From Lepidodermella squamata (Eukaryota > Gastrotricha): a stretch of 64,000 bases of DNA. Location: NCBI GenBank assembly GCA_047495785.1, contig JBLDXI010000010.1, forward strand, positions 2,356,001 to 2,420,000. The letters run 5' to 3'. Shown here piece by piece: positions 52,623-64,000 of this stretch. Numbering within the stretch: the first letter of the stretch is position 1; each line of letters begins with the position of its first letter. The notes under the pieces are model-generated. The model worked only from the letters and a program-made list of their open reading frames with translations, searched no databases and was not told where the DNA came from. The position numbers and the translations under genes were made by a program.

Positions 52623-55600
52623 CTAGAACACTTCAGCCTTGCGTTGAATTCGCGCCAGCCGCTGGTTGCGCCGCCGGTAGTCGTAGAAAATGCGCTTCTT
52701 GGTGCCCTCGAAATCAGCGAAAAACGGACGGTATTTGGGCGGCAAGCGGAAGTACACACCCTGCAATGAATGCACCATTAAAATCTCAAATAAACAGCTT
52801 TCTTCGTAAATGGGGCGAGCCAAATTTTACACAGATTCTCGGCAATTTCAAGGAAAAATCAAAGTTGGTGTGGCGGACTTACGTGCATGGCGTACTTGTC
52901 GACGTTGAGTTCCTCCTCCTCGCCGACCTCGTGCTTGGCGCGCACGATGCCGTGGCTGGGCGCGGCGAGCAGGGCCGGGAATCGGCTGCACTCGTCGCGC
53001 TGCTCCACCACCAACAGGCCCGTGTCGTCGGCGAGCTGCTGCGGCGACTGCTGGCGCAACAGCCCGGTTATGAACGCCTCGGCAACCGCGGCGTAGTTCT
53101 TCGGCCGGCCGAGAACCTGAAACACAGTGAAATCCGCATAAGTACCCAACGAATCGGTGGCTGAAATTTGAACTTTGGCTATAATATACGCTGCGAGATT
53201 TCCCGCTGATTTTCATCCTGATTTTGTTTGCCAATTTTCAAAAAATGCGAATTGAAAAACTGCACATCCTACTCAGTTTCGAATCGGTTTTTCCAGGGCG
53301 TTAAATCACTGACGTGAAAGATATGATGACTCAATTTCGAAGAAAGTAATGTGACGGAAAGATTGATGCTTAATACTGTGAAAAGAACACCCAAAATTCC
53401 TCATTGTTCTTAAGATTCTCCAATTTTAAAATGAATGATTCATCTCTAATGGAGGTTGAAGGCCCGGAGCTGCGGCTTACTCGCAGCGAATGGCTGCAGT
53501 GGCAAGTTCAAGAGTTAAAAAGAGGCCAGGAGCCTAAGAGCGAAAAAACAGAAGGCTGGTAAATTCGTTGGCAAAGCAAAACATCGCATCGGCTATCGTC
53601 GACAATGCCGTTATTGCAATGCCACTCCCTCAATTTCCCTCAATTTATGAAGAAATCTGAGGCCTTTTCTTCGAAGACTACGAAAGCAAGTCCAATAAGC
53701 TAAGAACGAACGTGTTAAAAAGTGAAAGCAGCAAATGCTCAATTACCAACATCTACTACTCCAATTTTGAATGCAAACATGTAACGAACGACGTACTCCC
53801 ATGTTTTAACAATAAACCTGGAAGTTGAATAAATACAATCATTCTGTGCGAATTTAATGGCCCTGTACATGTGTGGAAAATTACGCGTCCAAATATTTGC
53901 ACCACAATAATTGACGTTCAAGCGCCAAGTTTAAGCGTCCTGGCACTATATTTTTCACATTATTTGCGATTTCGGCGTTTTCGCTTTTTTTGATAGATAC
54001 TGATGCCCTCCCTGATTCTAGGATTTTCCATTTAGCTACCTGGTGCTCTAAACTACTAAGAAAAATTATCCATGATGGGTTCCACGACGTCTGATATCGG
54101 AAAAATCAGTGATTTGTAAAACCGATACTTGGATCGATATCGGCACTGCAGGCTGAAATATAACTCTCAAATTGACCACTCATAGCGTTAAATACGCTTA
54201 ATATGAGATCTATCGTTTAGATATGATAACAAAAAATTGAGATTCCAGAGAAGACATGAAACTCGAAATAAGGACAATTCAAGGAAAATATAGTGCTGGA
54301 GTCTCAAATTTAGGGTGCGCACTTGAGACACCCGAAAATTACACATCTATCGCATGACGCTGAAATCATAATACATTTATTCATCCACCCCAAGCCATGA
54401 ACGAAACTCGAGTGAAGGAAAAAATATATATACCGTATTTCTCGAAAATATACGACACACCTGTATATATCCCCGCTCCCTAATACAACCCGACGAAAAA
54501 ATCGTTTGTTCATATTTAACCCAGGCCTCGAAATTGTACCACAGCTATTTTAATTTGGGCGAAGCATGCGTTGGAACAAAAGAAAAGCCTTATTAATGAC
54601 GCATTATCGTAATCAGTGATTAGCTATCGCTTCAAGGATGGAAAGCCGTGCGCTGCTGGCCGAGAGCTACTGGCTTCGAAGATGGCATCAAACGACACGT
54701 TCGATCAAGTCATCAGCCTGGATGATTTCAACGATGACGAAAGTGAACCTGACTTTTTTTTTATTGATAATTGATTTTGTTGGTTGATCAAAAAATTGTT
54801 AACTTTTTCACTTTTTCACTGAATCGACAAATAAAACAATCTAAAAACGTCGTCTTAATACGAATTGCTCGCGGCTTTTTGTGATGATTCGCAATTAAAC
54901 AGCACACCCGTATATATCCCCACTCCCTAATACAACCCGAATCAAAAATCATTTGTTCATAAATATAGCCCGCGGTAAATTTTCGAGAAATACGGTAAAT
55001 TTCACTAATTTAGTCGGAAATCCATCGCCATGTGCTTAAAACAACTTTAATCAGGCAATAAGTTTACCTGGATTTGAATATTTGTTCATCGATATTTCTT
55101 ATCGTGAAATCAACATAGTATTCTCGACTTGAATTGAATAATAATGATAGGTATAGGTACTTACCTTGACCCACAGGTCCTTGATGCCGGCGAGGTCGCA
55201 CAGCGCCTTGATGACGCGGTGCGCGACGACGCCGTGGCCGACGGGCTGGCGGCGCGCGTACACGTACGTGCGGTGCGCCTGCTGCCAGAAGTCGTGCTGA
55301 ATGGTGGCGGCGTCGCGGCTGCGCTCGACGAAGACGAGGCGCTGGCCGGCGCGGTTCTTGGCGAGGCGGATCGCGCTGCGCTGGTCCACCGCCTCGCCCG
55401 TCGCGTAGCCGATGCAGCCGTTGCCGTTGCCCGTCGCCACCGTCGCCTCGAAGCTCTTCATGCGGCCGTACACGCCCGACACGCGCGTCAGCATGCGGAA
55501 CCGAATCACCACCGACTGGAAGCCCTCGAATTTGTCTATGCACAAATTGAACATGATTAAATACGCAATTCCAAAATATGTAAATTCCTCGACTTTTTCG

Positions 55601-58245
55601 CGCATCAAACGCATATAGCATATACCTATATACCAGGCGCAGACATTTTTCTTTTGATTTTTTTCACTGTGATGGACCAATGCTGTGTCTGTTCATTTCC
55701 GATTCTTTGTTTTCGTTTTGTTGACGGGTAGTGATTTGACTCTTGTCATCTTCTGAATTAACGAATCCGAAAAATAACAGTTCACAGTTCACAGTAGCGA
55801 AAAAATTCAACTAATTCCAGGAAAACAGTTTGCCAACTTTCATCCATCAAGTCATGAAACTTCAACCATTAACAAATTTTCACATGCAAATGAAGAAAAC
55901 GAAAACTGTAAATGGCTCAATTGAAGGTAGTGCTCAATTTAACTCGATATTTATGTTATTGTTGATCAAGTAATGAAGGAAAAGATAAAATGAAGAAAAT
56001 GCTATGCTAATCCCAGGTAAATAGACGGTAAAGTGGGTATTTTTAGGTACAAATTTATCACGCTTCGGAATAGCCTTCATAGCTTTGGATTGCTTCGCGC
56101 ATATGACTGGCAAGAAACTGGGTCAAAGGGTTTTCCTGATTGATCGGCCGAACAAAATCGATAAATTTAGGAGCTGAATCCCAAATTATTAGGCAGCATA
56201 CCCTGAGGAGGAACGGCCAGCTATTTTCATCATTTATATCACCCGTTTTCGATGAAACATTTCGACCCAAATCTCTCGCTAAAGCTCGCTTCCTCCGCGG
56301 TGGTTGATTTTTATTCAGAAGTTGAATGAAAACCTCTGGTCAAGTGACGATAACGGACATTTAAGTCTTGAAACTGGCCCATGCCCCTTGTTAATCATGA
56401 ACGTTGCAGATTCTAATAACATAGCAACTACCTAACTTGGCCTAATTTTCGAACTAACTAAACTATGCTATACTGTCTAGCCAATTTATATTATCTGTGG
56501 TCTGCTGTCGTGTTGGTATGAAGGCGCCTCTGATTTTATAATAATAACGCTCGATAACTAACAACGCGAATGAATCGCTGAATAATCGGCTAAAGGCTGA
56601 AGGAACTGATAGGACTGTCCCGCCCTCACTGCATTTCTCTCGAAAACCGACGATGTCATCAATCTGAAACCTTTGGTTGCTGAGACTAGACGTGGTCCTA
56701 GTACGGCTGATGTTCCAGCCCAAGCTGAACATGTGGTTTCTGAACCAAGGTGTGGTCGTAGTCGGTTAAGAGCTATCACATCGATATCTGTTGACGAAAC
56801 TGTCTGTACGCGAGGTCGAGGTCGTGGCAAACTCACCGGCTCTGTTTCTGTCGACGTAGGAAAAAGTCGAGGGCTAGCAACTCGAAATACGCGCCGGGGT
56901 TGAAATTTTAAAACAGCTTTCTAATTATTCGTCGGAAATCAGTAACTTAAAGTGTCGGAATATACTGTTATTGAAGTGAAGCTTTTCCGTTGAAATAATG
57001 CATTTCTAATAGAGAAATATTTATTCCGATGGTTCCGATGGTTTCAGATAAAAATGGTACGATGAAAGTAATTATTGTTCCGATGATTTCAAGTTACTTC
57101 AAGCAGGAGCTGCAGGTTGATTGATGCAATGACAAGGCAGAGCCTTCCAAATCGGTAGGTATATACAGTATGTACATTCCCAAGAAACTCCCCGGTACGA
57201 ATTTTTGGAATCTTATTGCGGTATGGAAGGGTTGATTAGGCTTGCTTACGTCAGTGGGTCAACGCGCCGCGAGTGCCGAGAGGCAGAGGTCGTAGGTCGT
57301 ACAATAAAATATTTTTTCATGCCAGAGGGCTTGTGTAGGTAAGAAGGTTCACTTTCACACAGATTATACGGGAACGCGAAAAACTAAGACAATTTTTGTG
57401 ATACTTAACACCTACTCAATCTAGCTTAAACATGCATCTACCACACGCCTTTTTCTAATGATATAATGAATTAATTCCAATTTCAATTCTGCATTGAATA
57501 TGAGGTAGCCATAGAGCATTCGCGAACTATAACATGCTAAACTCGAACTGAAATTGCAAGTTTAAATTTCGCCAATTTTCTCAATATTTTTGGTGAATCG
57601 GCTTTATGTTTCAAATTTTAGCAGCCAAGATAACAGGCTTCGAGGTTTCAAGTCCTATAACAGTCGACCGCAAGCGAAATACGGCTCTGAAATATTTGTT
57701 GCGATTGCGGGTTAAATAAAGTGCAACCCCAATTTGCAATAGGTATAGCTATGACACGTTTGAGCACATCATACTTGGGTATATTTGCAAACGATCTATA
57801 ACTTACAATCGCCGATCGGATCAGGCGGGCCGATTTTCATGCCTGGCCACCGCGACCCGGTCCAGCCTCGCTCGAGCGGCGCCAATTTCATGCGCCGCCG
57901 CACGCCCAGCTTGTTGCGCAGGCGGTAAATCGCATCCATGCGGTGCGGGTCGGGCGTGAACGGCGCCTGGGCGACGAGGCGCGGGCCCTGCGACACGGGC
58001 GAGTTCAGCCCGGGCCAGATCATGCCGCGCGCGCCCATGCCGATCACCTGGCCGCGGTTCAAGTCAGTCTTCTTCTTCGTGCCGCCTCGTTTGCCGCCGG
58101 TCCGCTTGCCGCCAGCCGCGCTCTTCGACGTCACCGACCGCCACAGCTCATCGGCGGTCACCGAATTCGCAAATGACACATTGCGCACCGGATTCACCGT
58201 CAATTTACTCAACGCCCCCGTTAAACTCGACAGTAATTTCAGCAT
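52623..58245 (-). CDS. MRPS5: mitochondrial ribosomal protein uS5m (MRPS5), 4 exons
   Basis: Exons 57807-58245, 55165-55535, 52883-53116 and 52623-52760 join in frame (1182 nt, 393 aa; human 430). It is a mitochondrial small-subunit protein of the bacterial S5 family. The N-terminal extension (FANSVTADELWRSVTSK; KKKTDLNRGQVIGMGARG; GWTGSRWPGMKIGPPDP) matches animal MRPS5. Exon 2 holds the S5 fold with TVATGNGNGCIGYATGEA, AIRLAKNRAGQRLVFVER and GIKDLWVK. The C-terminal exons continue with FITGLLRQQSPQQLAD and FYDYRRRNQRLARIQRK. Introns 1 and 2 are 2271 and 2048 bp, far longer than others here, and intron 2 carries a pogo-like element. Exons 2 and 3 are strikingly GC-rich against AT-rich introns. 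Confidence 0.94.
53117..55164 (-). other. MRPS5: MRPS5 intron 2, 2048 bp
   Basis: Holds the pogo-like element at 54433-54995. On the plus strand a 43-codon ORF (53431-53562, starting MNDSSLMEVEGPELRL) has protein-like composition but no recognised family. Confidence 0.6.
54433..54995. mobile_element. pogo-like (Tc1/mariner) deletion derivative
   Basis: 563 bp with terminal inverted repeats CCGTATTTCTCGAAAAT, perfect over 17 bp, flanked on both sides by TA, the target site of Tc1/mariner elements. Just inside each end is a direct repeat built on GTATATATCCCC-[AG]-CTCCCTAATACA. A short plus-strand ORF near 54680-54773 (SKMASNDTFDQVISLDDF, then an acidic end) may be the tail of a lost transposase. 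Nothing else of the transposase remains. Confidence 0.7.
55536..57806 (-). other. MRPS5: MRPS5 intron 1, 2271 bp
   Basis: No RNA gene or mobile element recognised. A plus-strand frame at about 56610-56903 (containing TRGRGRGKLTG, Arg/Gly-rich) is open for about 95 codons without a convincing start, possibly a relic of an inserted cDNA. Confidence 0.4.
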
Positions 58246-58679
58246 TATCTAAGACACAAAAATACCCGAGTAAAATTCCGATTTTATTCAAATTTTCTGT
58301 ATTATCACCATTAGTTTGGTTCTTTTCTCGTTTTTTCGCAGAAGCAAAACACAGAGAACAGATTCGCGCTTAGAGCGCACGGAATTTTCTACGTAGAATT
58401 TCAGTACAAGACAAACCTTGGAGTTAGACTAGCTCGAAGCCATTGAAACCTGGTTCACGATGAATTATTTTGTTTTCAATTTTGTTTTCAATCGTTCTTT
58501 TTTGCCCCAATCCCAAGTATGAAGCCTTGAGCTAGTCCAACTCGCCGCAAACATGCTGTTTTACAGAACTTGTTTCACTTTTTGTTGCAATTGTTGCGCG
58601 TATTTTTATCAAGTTTAACACAATAATGAAAGTCATTAATAGCAGGAATAAATCAGTGTAGTACGTGACGATCGGTGAC
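58246..58679. other. gap between PSMC3 stop and MRPS5 start
   Basis: 434 bp between two minus-strand genes. A minus AATAAA at 58283-58288 is the best candidate for the end of PSMC3, 38 bases before the MRPS5 start codon. Confidence 0.4.
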
Positions 58680-60022
58680 TTAGGCGTAGTAAGTGAGATG
58701 CGCCTTCTTCTTCGCCTGCACTTCGATAATGCCCTCCATGTAGTCCTCGTGGATAACGATGGCCGCGCCGCGTCGCAGGGCAATCATGCCCGCCTCAACG
58801 CACACCGCCTTCAGTTGCGCCCCGTTGAAGTCGTCCGTGCAGCGAGCCAATTCGTCGAAGTTCACATCGGCATGCACGTTCATCTTGCGCGAGTGAATTT
58901 GCATGATGCGACCGCGAGCCTCCTCGGTCGGCATCGGGAATTCGATCTTGCGATCGAAACGGCCAGATCGCAGCAGGGCAGGGTCGAGAATGTCGACACG
59001 GTTCGTCGCGCCGATGACTTTGATGTCCTGGTTCGGGTGGAAACCGTCCATTTGGTTGAGCAGTTCTAACATGGTACGCTGCACCTCGCGATCGCCCGCC
59101 TTCTCCGAATCGAAACGCTTCGTGCCAATAGCGTCGAGTTCGTCGATGAAAATAATGGCGGGGCACTTTTCCTTGGCGAGGGAGAACGCGTCTCGCACGA
59201 GTTTCGCGCCATCACCGATGAACATTTGCACGAGTTGAGGACCGGCAAGTTTCAGGAAAGTTGCCTTCGTTTGAGCAGCGCACGCCCTGGCAAGCAGCGT
59301 CTTGCCTGTACCAGGCGGTCCGTAGAGCAAAACACCCTTAGGCGGTTGAATTCCCAAAGCCTGGAACCGATCTTTATGCGTCATGGGTAGAACTACAGCC
59401 TCGATAAGTTCCTGAATTTGCTTGTCGAGGCCACCGATATCTGAATATTGCTCAGTCGGCCGTTCGTCGACCTCCATCGCCTTTACTCGAGCATCGTATT
59501 CCGCGGGCAGTTTCTCCAAAACGAGATAAGAGTCTTTGTTGACACCGATCAAATCACCGGGTTTCAGATTTTCAGGGTCTACAAGGCCGATGACTGGTAG
59601 GTAGTAGGTTTGGCGGGTTGAAGTCTTAATAACAGCGGACTTTCCCTTGCGTTGCGCGTCGAGATCAGCGCCGAGGCCATCCTCCATTCCCTGGGGATCT
59701 GTGTCTAGAATTTCGATGACGTTGGCCACAAGATACGGTAGATGCATGTTGACTTTGATTTTTTCAGCATTCTCGCGAATGTGCTCTTTTTCAGTCTGCA
59801 GTTCGTGGGTTACCTTGATGATTTCTGATTTCATGATCTAGAGGATGAACAGGATGTTCAAATGTTGGTACTTACGAAGCAATAGAAACTAACCCTAATC
59901 TCATTGTCAAGCAGCCTGGTGCGAGCCACAATTTCGTCCGTGCTCATGCGCAACACTTCGTCAGGAAGATCATTGCTGTCGTCAGTATCCATTTTAGCTT
60001 TCGCTGCTTGGGTTGAGGCCAT
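58680..60022 (-). CDS. PSMC3: 26S proteasome regulatory ATPase Rpt5 (PSMC3), 2 exons
   Basis: Exons 59894-60022 and 58680-59837 join in frame (428 aa; human 439) over a 56-bp intron. Rpt5 is one of six AAA ATPases in the base of the 19S particle, unfolding substrates into the 20S core. The N-terminal coiled coil ([22 protein letters not shown]) precedes the OB domain ([25 protein letters not shown]). The AAA module has Walker A GPPGTGKT (216-223), Walker [12 protein letters not shown] (DE at 275-276), sensor IGATNR and the Arg-finger segment [14 protein letters not shown]. The C-terminus YYA is the HbYX motif that opens the 20S gate. Confidence 0.97.
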
Positions 60023-61956
60023 TTTAATAAGCAATAATCAATAACTAGAAACTGGAAAACAATTTAGATAAGTGAAAAACAAAGCGAAATAAGTATGTAG
60101 ATCTCGTGTACTAACATCCTGCATCTTGCGCAGCACAAAACAAAAGCCACAGAACACAGGACTAAGAAGAGCTAGAGATTAGAGAAGAAACGAGGCGACT
60201 CGAATCTAGCACATTCGTATTGTTCGCAACATACATACACTAGAGCTCCGCGGGTTATAGAAGATCGGAAAAAAATTAATTCGTGTCTGAACTCGTGCAG
60301 TTAACACGAATATCCGCATGTATGTAACAGCTGCTGCTGCTCCGCTGAAACTCAAGGTTCGATCACACTCAACCTGTCAACCTGTGTGTATAGAGGGTAG
60401 CTTTGTAACTGAGAACATTACTTTACTTTACTCACGCACGACCCGCGTAGGTCGATCGATTCTGCTCAAACAGCGATATCGTCCATCGGTATTCCCCAAG
60501 CCGGCACACTCACTGACCTTCCACCCCTTCATCAAAAATAGACCAGATAAAAATTGATTGGCGTATCATGGAAAATCTTTTAATAACAAATAATTCAATA
60601 AACACGAAAATACTTGTTTTATAAAGTTGAAAATAAAACTTGAACTCAAATAAAAATGGCTACGCCGATTTTGTTTTTTTCGCGTTTCGAAGTTCGCTTT
60701 TTAGGCCCTGCTCGCAACTTTTACCGATTTGCTCTTGGCTGTGACGGTATGCTCGTAATGCTTGGGTTTGCCGCCTGTAGCATAACCCTTGCTAGTTCTA
60801 TTACCGATTTTTTGGAACCGATGCATGCTCAGGAGCTAGGCGAAACGTGAGATCTGCTTCATCCTTCTCGCTTGAGATAACGACTCTCTTGGGTATTGAC
60901 GATCAATACGGAATATGGATTATGGAACCTATCGAACTGTTGAAAAAGACAAAGTCTGATGTCCATGGCCTGCAACTCTCACAGACAATCGACAACAGAT
61001 GATTTTTCGCATCTCGCTGTGTACCGCGCTGCGAGATTTGCTGCGAATCAACTATGCGGGTCGTTCGCTGAGGTATATATCCGATTTTATCACCCACGCT
61101 TAGATCATTTCTCTGATTATCTGAAGTATTCGAATAATTGTGCATGTTGAATTTTGTTGAATCTTAAATCTATGATTATCATTCGCCTCGCATTTGTAAT
61201 TGGTATATTCACGATGACTCATTGCTATCAATCGGGGCTTTACAATAAATTTTGCCTGATTGCTGATATTATCATTATTCGTTTTGTTATTCACATTCAG
61301 GCTTGAATTCTCGTGAGTCAATTGCTGGGATGCCGAGTCCGCTGATGACGGTTAATTAAATAGCTGCTTTACTGAAATGGTAAATTTTAACGGCTGCAAA
61401 TCTAATTGCCATTCTTCCGTCAATGATGATCTGAAAGTCACGCATAACTGATCGAATTGAACGCACTACATCTACATACTGTTGAATGTATCGTAGAATC
61501 CGCGATATACGATTAACGAATCATGCAGCCGTGATGCAGTTGCAGCTGACAATCTAAGAAAGCAGTGGCAGCTGAGGATAAGGGAGCAGCGGGCAGCAGA
61601 TCTTATGTTTTTATTTGTCTCGTTAAATTGAATGTATATGCCTACCTGAAATATAGAAGAAAAGCTGTTGATAAAGATAATGTTGAAATAGCACCTTGAA
61701 TAGTCGCTTTTCCATATCATATTACACCGTTTACTACACATGATGTGCTGTATACCATCTTTGTCGCTTGGTGTTTGCAGTTTGAAAAATACTGATGATG
61801 ATGATAACTGATATTGATAATGATTGATCCAGTCGTGCAAAATAGGTTCATCACAACGCGAGCAGACAAACTGTTTTAAAAATATTAATTGACTAATTAT
61901 TACTCCTGATATTACCGCTGCTGACGACGCTGTTATCGTTTCCTGTTTTTTTATAA
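60023..61956. other. intergenic, divergent PSMC3/hnRNP-U promoter region
   Basis: 1.9 kb between divergent starts. A 64-codon plus ORF at 60656-60850 has one hydrophobic stretch (GMLVMLGFAACSITLASS), too little to call a gene. No RNA gene or repeat seen. Confidence 0.45.
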
Positions 61957-63957
61957 ATGGATCCGGATTCGCTGAAGGTTCCTGAATTGAAAGCAGAGTT
62001 GCAGCGCCGCGGATTGGATTCTCACGGCTTAAAGCCTGAGCTACTAATGCGATTGAAATCAGCAATAACCAGTACGTGTAGCATGACCTGAGTTATGCCC
62101 ACCGCAGCTGCATAAGTTCTTTAATTTATTTCCTATCTTTTTCAGCTAGTTAAACAACGTTTTTTGTTATTTTTCGTCTGAAACTGACTTGATTTTGTTT
62201 TTCGATAATTATCTAGACGAGGAGAATGGTTTGCCTCCCTCTGAATCATCCGCTTCGATGGAAGGCCTTGTAAAAGGCGACGAAGAGGATGAGCACAATA
62301 ACGGTAATGGAAATGGTAATGGTCGGCATCATTCTGCCGCTGGCGAATACGACTATAAGCAAGAGGAGCACGAGGAGGACTATAAACAGCCTGGTGATGG
62401 TGGTCAGTATTATGGCGAAGAAAATGGCCAGGCTGGTGAGCATTATGACCAAGGCGCTTACCCTGATCAGAAGCCATCATATCACGAATATGGCGAAAAT
62501 CCGCACGATATGCATGAAGATGATGATGATCACGGATCAAATAGCCATGGTGGTGGCAATGACAACGCTGAAAATAGCAACAAAAATAACGACTTTGACG
62601 ACGGAGAAGAGTCGGCTAACAACAACAATAATAATAACGGCGATAGTTCCGGCGAACATAAGTCCCAGGACCAGCCAGAATCTGAAAACCAACCTGTTGC
62701 AGAGAAAATGTGAGTTTGGTAACTTTGATACTTTTACCCATGACTTTGATGGGCTTGAAACTTGACTCGCAATCTCAAGTTTTCGGCTTTTTATGTCTGT
62801 TATTTGCGGAAAGATTCAATTGGAAAATTGAGATTTTTCGAAATATAATATTCTAGTCTAATATTGCTCAACCTTGAGACAAATTAACCACATCGTTGTA
62901 GAAAATTGCTACGGTGTAGAAAAGTGCACACCCTGCTATAAATTTATGTTTCCAGTGTTACACTTGTGACTCTGACGTTATTTTTCCCAAAAATAAGTTT
63001 TTTTCGTGTTTGGAGAACCTAAATCCTAAATTCAGAAAGTTACGTCAAAATCTGGTGTAATTTGTTTAGTCGAGACAAACTCTCTCGAGAGCTCTTGCTA
63101 GCTTTTTCTGACGATGGGACACTTTTAGACATAAACCATGACGAAATTTCACGATTGCTTAATATTGTCTAATTATTCTCGAAGCGGTTTTGCTGATGAT
63201 GATAAATTATGTTATTTTCGTAAATCGATCACGTGATTTTTAACTGCAATTTTCACTATTTTCTAGCCGCGACAGATACCGATCGGAATCGCCCGGAAAT
63301 TCGAGGTCGCCGCGAAACGGCAGCAACAGCGCCCGCCGCGGCTCCTCCTCAGACCACGACCGCGACCGGCCGAGCCACCGCGACTCGGGCAGCCACCGGC
63401 GCTCGGAGCACCGGCGGTCACGCGACGACGACGACGAGTCGGTGTCGTCGCGCGAGCCCGACGAGAAGCGGCGCCGCGTCGGCGGCTCGTCGTCGGGCGG
63501 CGCGCTCGACCTGAGCTCGGCCGGCGCCAGCGGCGCGGAACCGGACCTGTGGTGGCAGTCGACGACGGTCGCGCTCGACCGCTTCTTCTCCGACCTGAAC
63601 CTCGTGCTCGACCACGACGGCTACCGCGCCAAGACGATGAACGACGAGGGCTTTGGCATGATGATGGGCGGCGTGAAGGCGACGTACGGCGTGCCCATCA
63701 CCCTGGAGTCGCGGGCGCGCGTCGCCTACGAAGTGCGCGTCGTGCGCCTCATCACGCCCACGTCGATCCACCCGGACGAGAAGCCGCGCCATGTGCTGCG
63801 CATCGGCTTTTCGACGCCGTCGGTCGCGCCGAATCGCCTCGCCGATGACAAGCTGTCGTTTGCGTTCGACTGCCGCGGGCGCTTGATCAGCTCGAAGCAC
63901 GAATCACGCGAATTCGGCTCCAAGTGCACCGAAACCGATGTCATCACCGTTTTACTC
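61957..63957 (+). CDS. hnRNP-U-like protein, 5' part (SAP + SPRY), continues past window
   Basis: Exons 61957-62071, 62217-62709 and 63267-63957; the last ends at a donor (GTAAGT), so the gene runs on. hnRNP-U family proteins are nuclear RNA- and chromatin-binding factors. A SAP DNA-binding motif opens the protein ([30 protein letters not shown]). An acidic, Asp/Asn/His-rich region follows with NGNGNG and Asn runs. Next is an Arg/Ser/Asp-rich stretch ([16 protein letters not shown]), then a SPRY domain ([59 protein letters not shown]). The P-loop kinase-like domain and RGG box expected in hnRNP-U lie beyond 64000. Exon 3 is very GC-rich compared with the first two. It could be HNRNPU, UL1 or UL2; the sequence in the window cannot decide. 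Confidence 0.9.
62710..63266 (+). other. hnRNP-U-like intron 2, 557 bp
   Basis: AT-rich intron from donor GTGAGT to acceptor TTTTCTAG. Nothing else recognised. Confidence 0.6.
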
Positions 63958-64000
63958 GTAAGTCGTTGACTTTCCATGGCAAACGAATTAGTAGACGACG

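Noticed and set aside
56610-56903. Arg/Gly-rich plus frame in MRPS5 intron 1
   Set aside because: No convincing ATG, no splice partners found; kept only as a note under the intron.
60656-60850. 64-codon ORF with one hydrophobic helix
   Set aside because: Too short and unsupported; promoter-region position and no family.

Overview
This is nuclear DNA of an invertebrate animal. The genes are spliced, mostly with GT-AG introns of 49-145 bp, and they encode animal orthologues: ODC, WAVE, ADA2b, NUP210, PTEN, eIF1, a MADBUB kinase, DES1, MRPS5, PSMC3 and an hnRNP-U-like protein. Compact genes alternate with a repeat-rich accessory stretch. I cannot name the species or phylum from the sequence.

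Layout. 1-2003: 5' part of ornithine decarboxylase (minus). 3362-4993: single-exon WAVE/SCAR. 5399-7131: six-exon TADA2B, tail-to-tail with a two-exon MAPEG/TMEM79-like membrane protein (7680-8631, minus). 8.6-21.7 kb: accessory region with three copies of a long foldback element, a duplicated small secreted PAN-like gene plus a 5'-truncated third copy, Penelope-like element (PLE) remnants (GIY-YIG end and hammerhead-like ribozyme), an R2/NeSL-like LINE fragment, palindromic MITE-like elements, a degenerate ~370-bp tandem array and a three-tRNA cassette. 21.7-23.5 kb: a ten-tRNA block. 23984-26895: coiled-coil protein, possibly CEP295/Ana1-like. 27111-33203: NUP210. 34508-36732: PTEN then eIF1. 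37067-41751: MADBUB (BUB1/BUBR1) kinase. 42553-47733: two tandem DES1 genes, the second frameshifted. 48062-52087: a 24-gene tRNA supercluster covering 16 amino acids. 52623-58245: MRPS5, with two ~2-kb introns, one holding a pogo-like element. 58680-60022: PSMC3. 61957 to the end: 5' part of an hnRNP-U-like gene.

The most notable points are: (1) the tRNA supercluster, a segment of which was copied ~28 kb away with both breakpoints inside tRNA genes, and a sub-segment of that copy then replaced part of a PLE; (2) a MADBUB protein keeping both KEN boxes, GLEBS, an apparently active kinase domain and an array of ABBA-like motifs; (3) a small secreted PAN-like family with a 123-bp patch of identity inside otherwise diverged copies, suggesting gene conversion; (4) PLE tails carrying a hammerhead core whose stem III could close only between two molecules.
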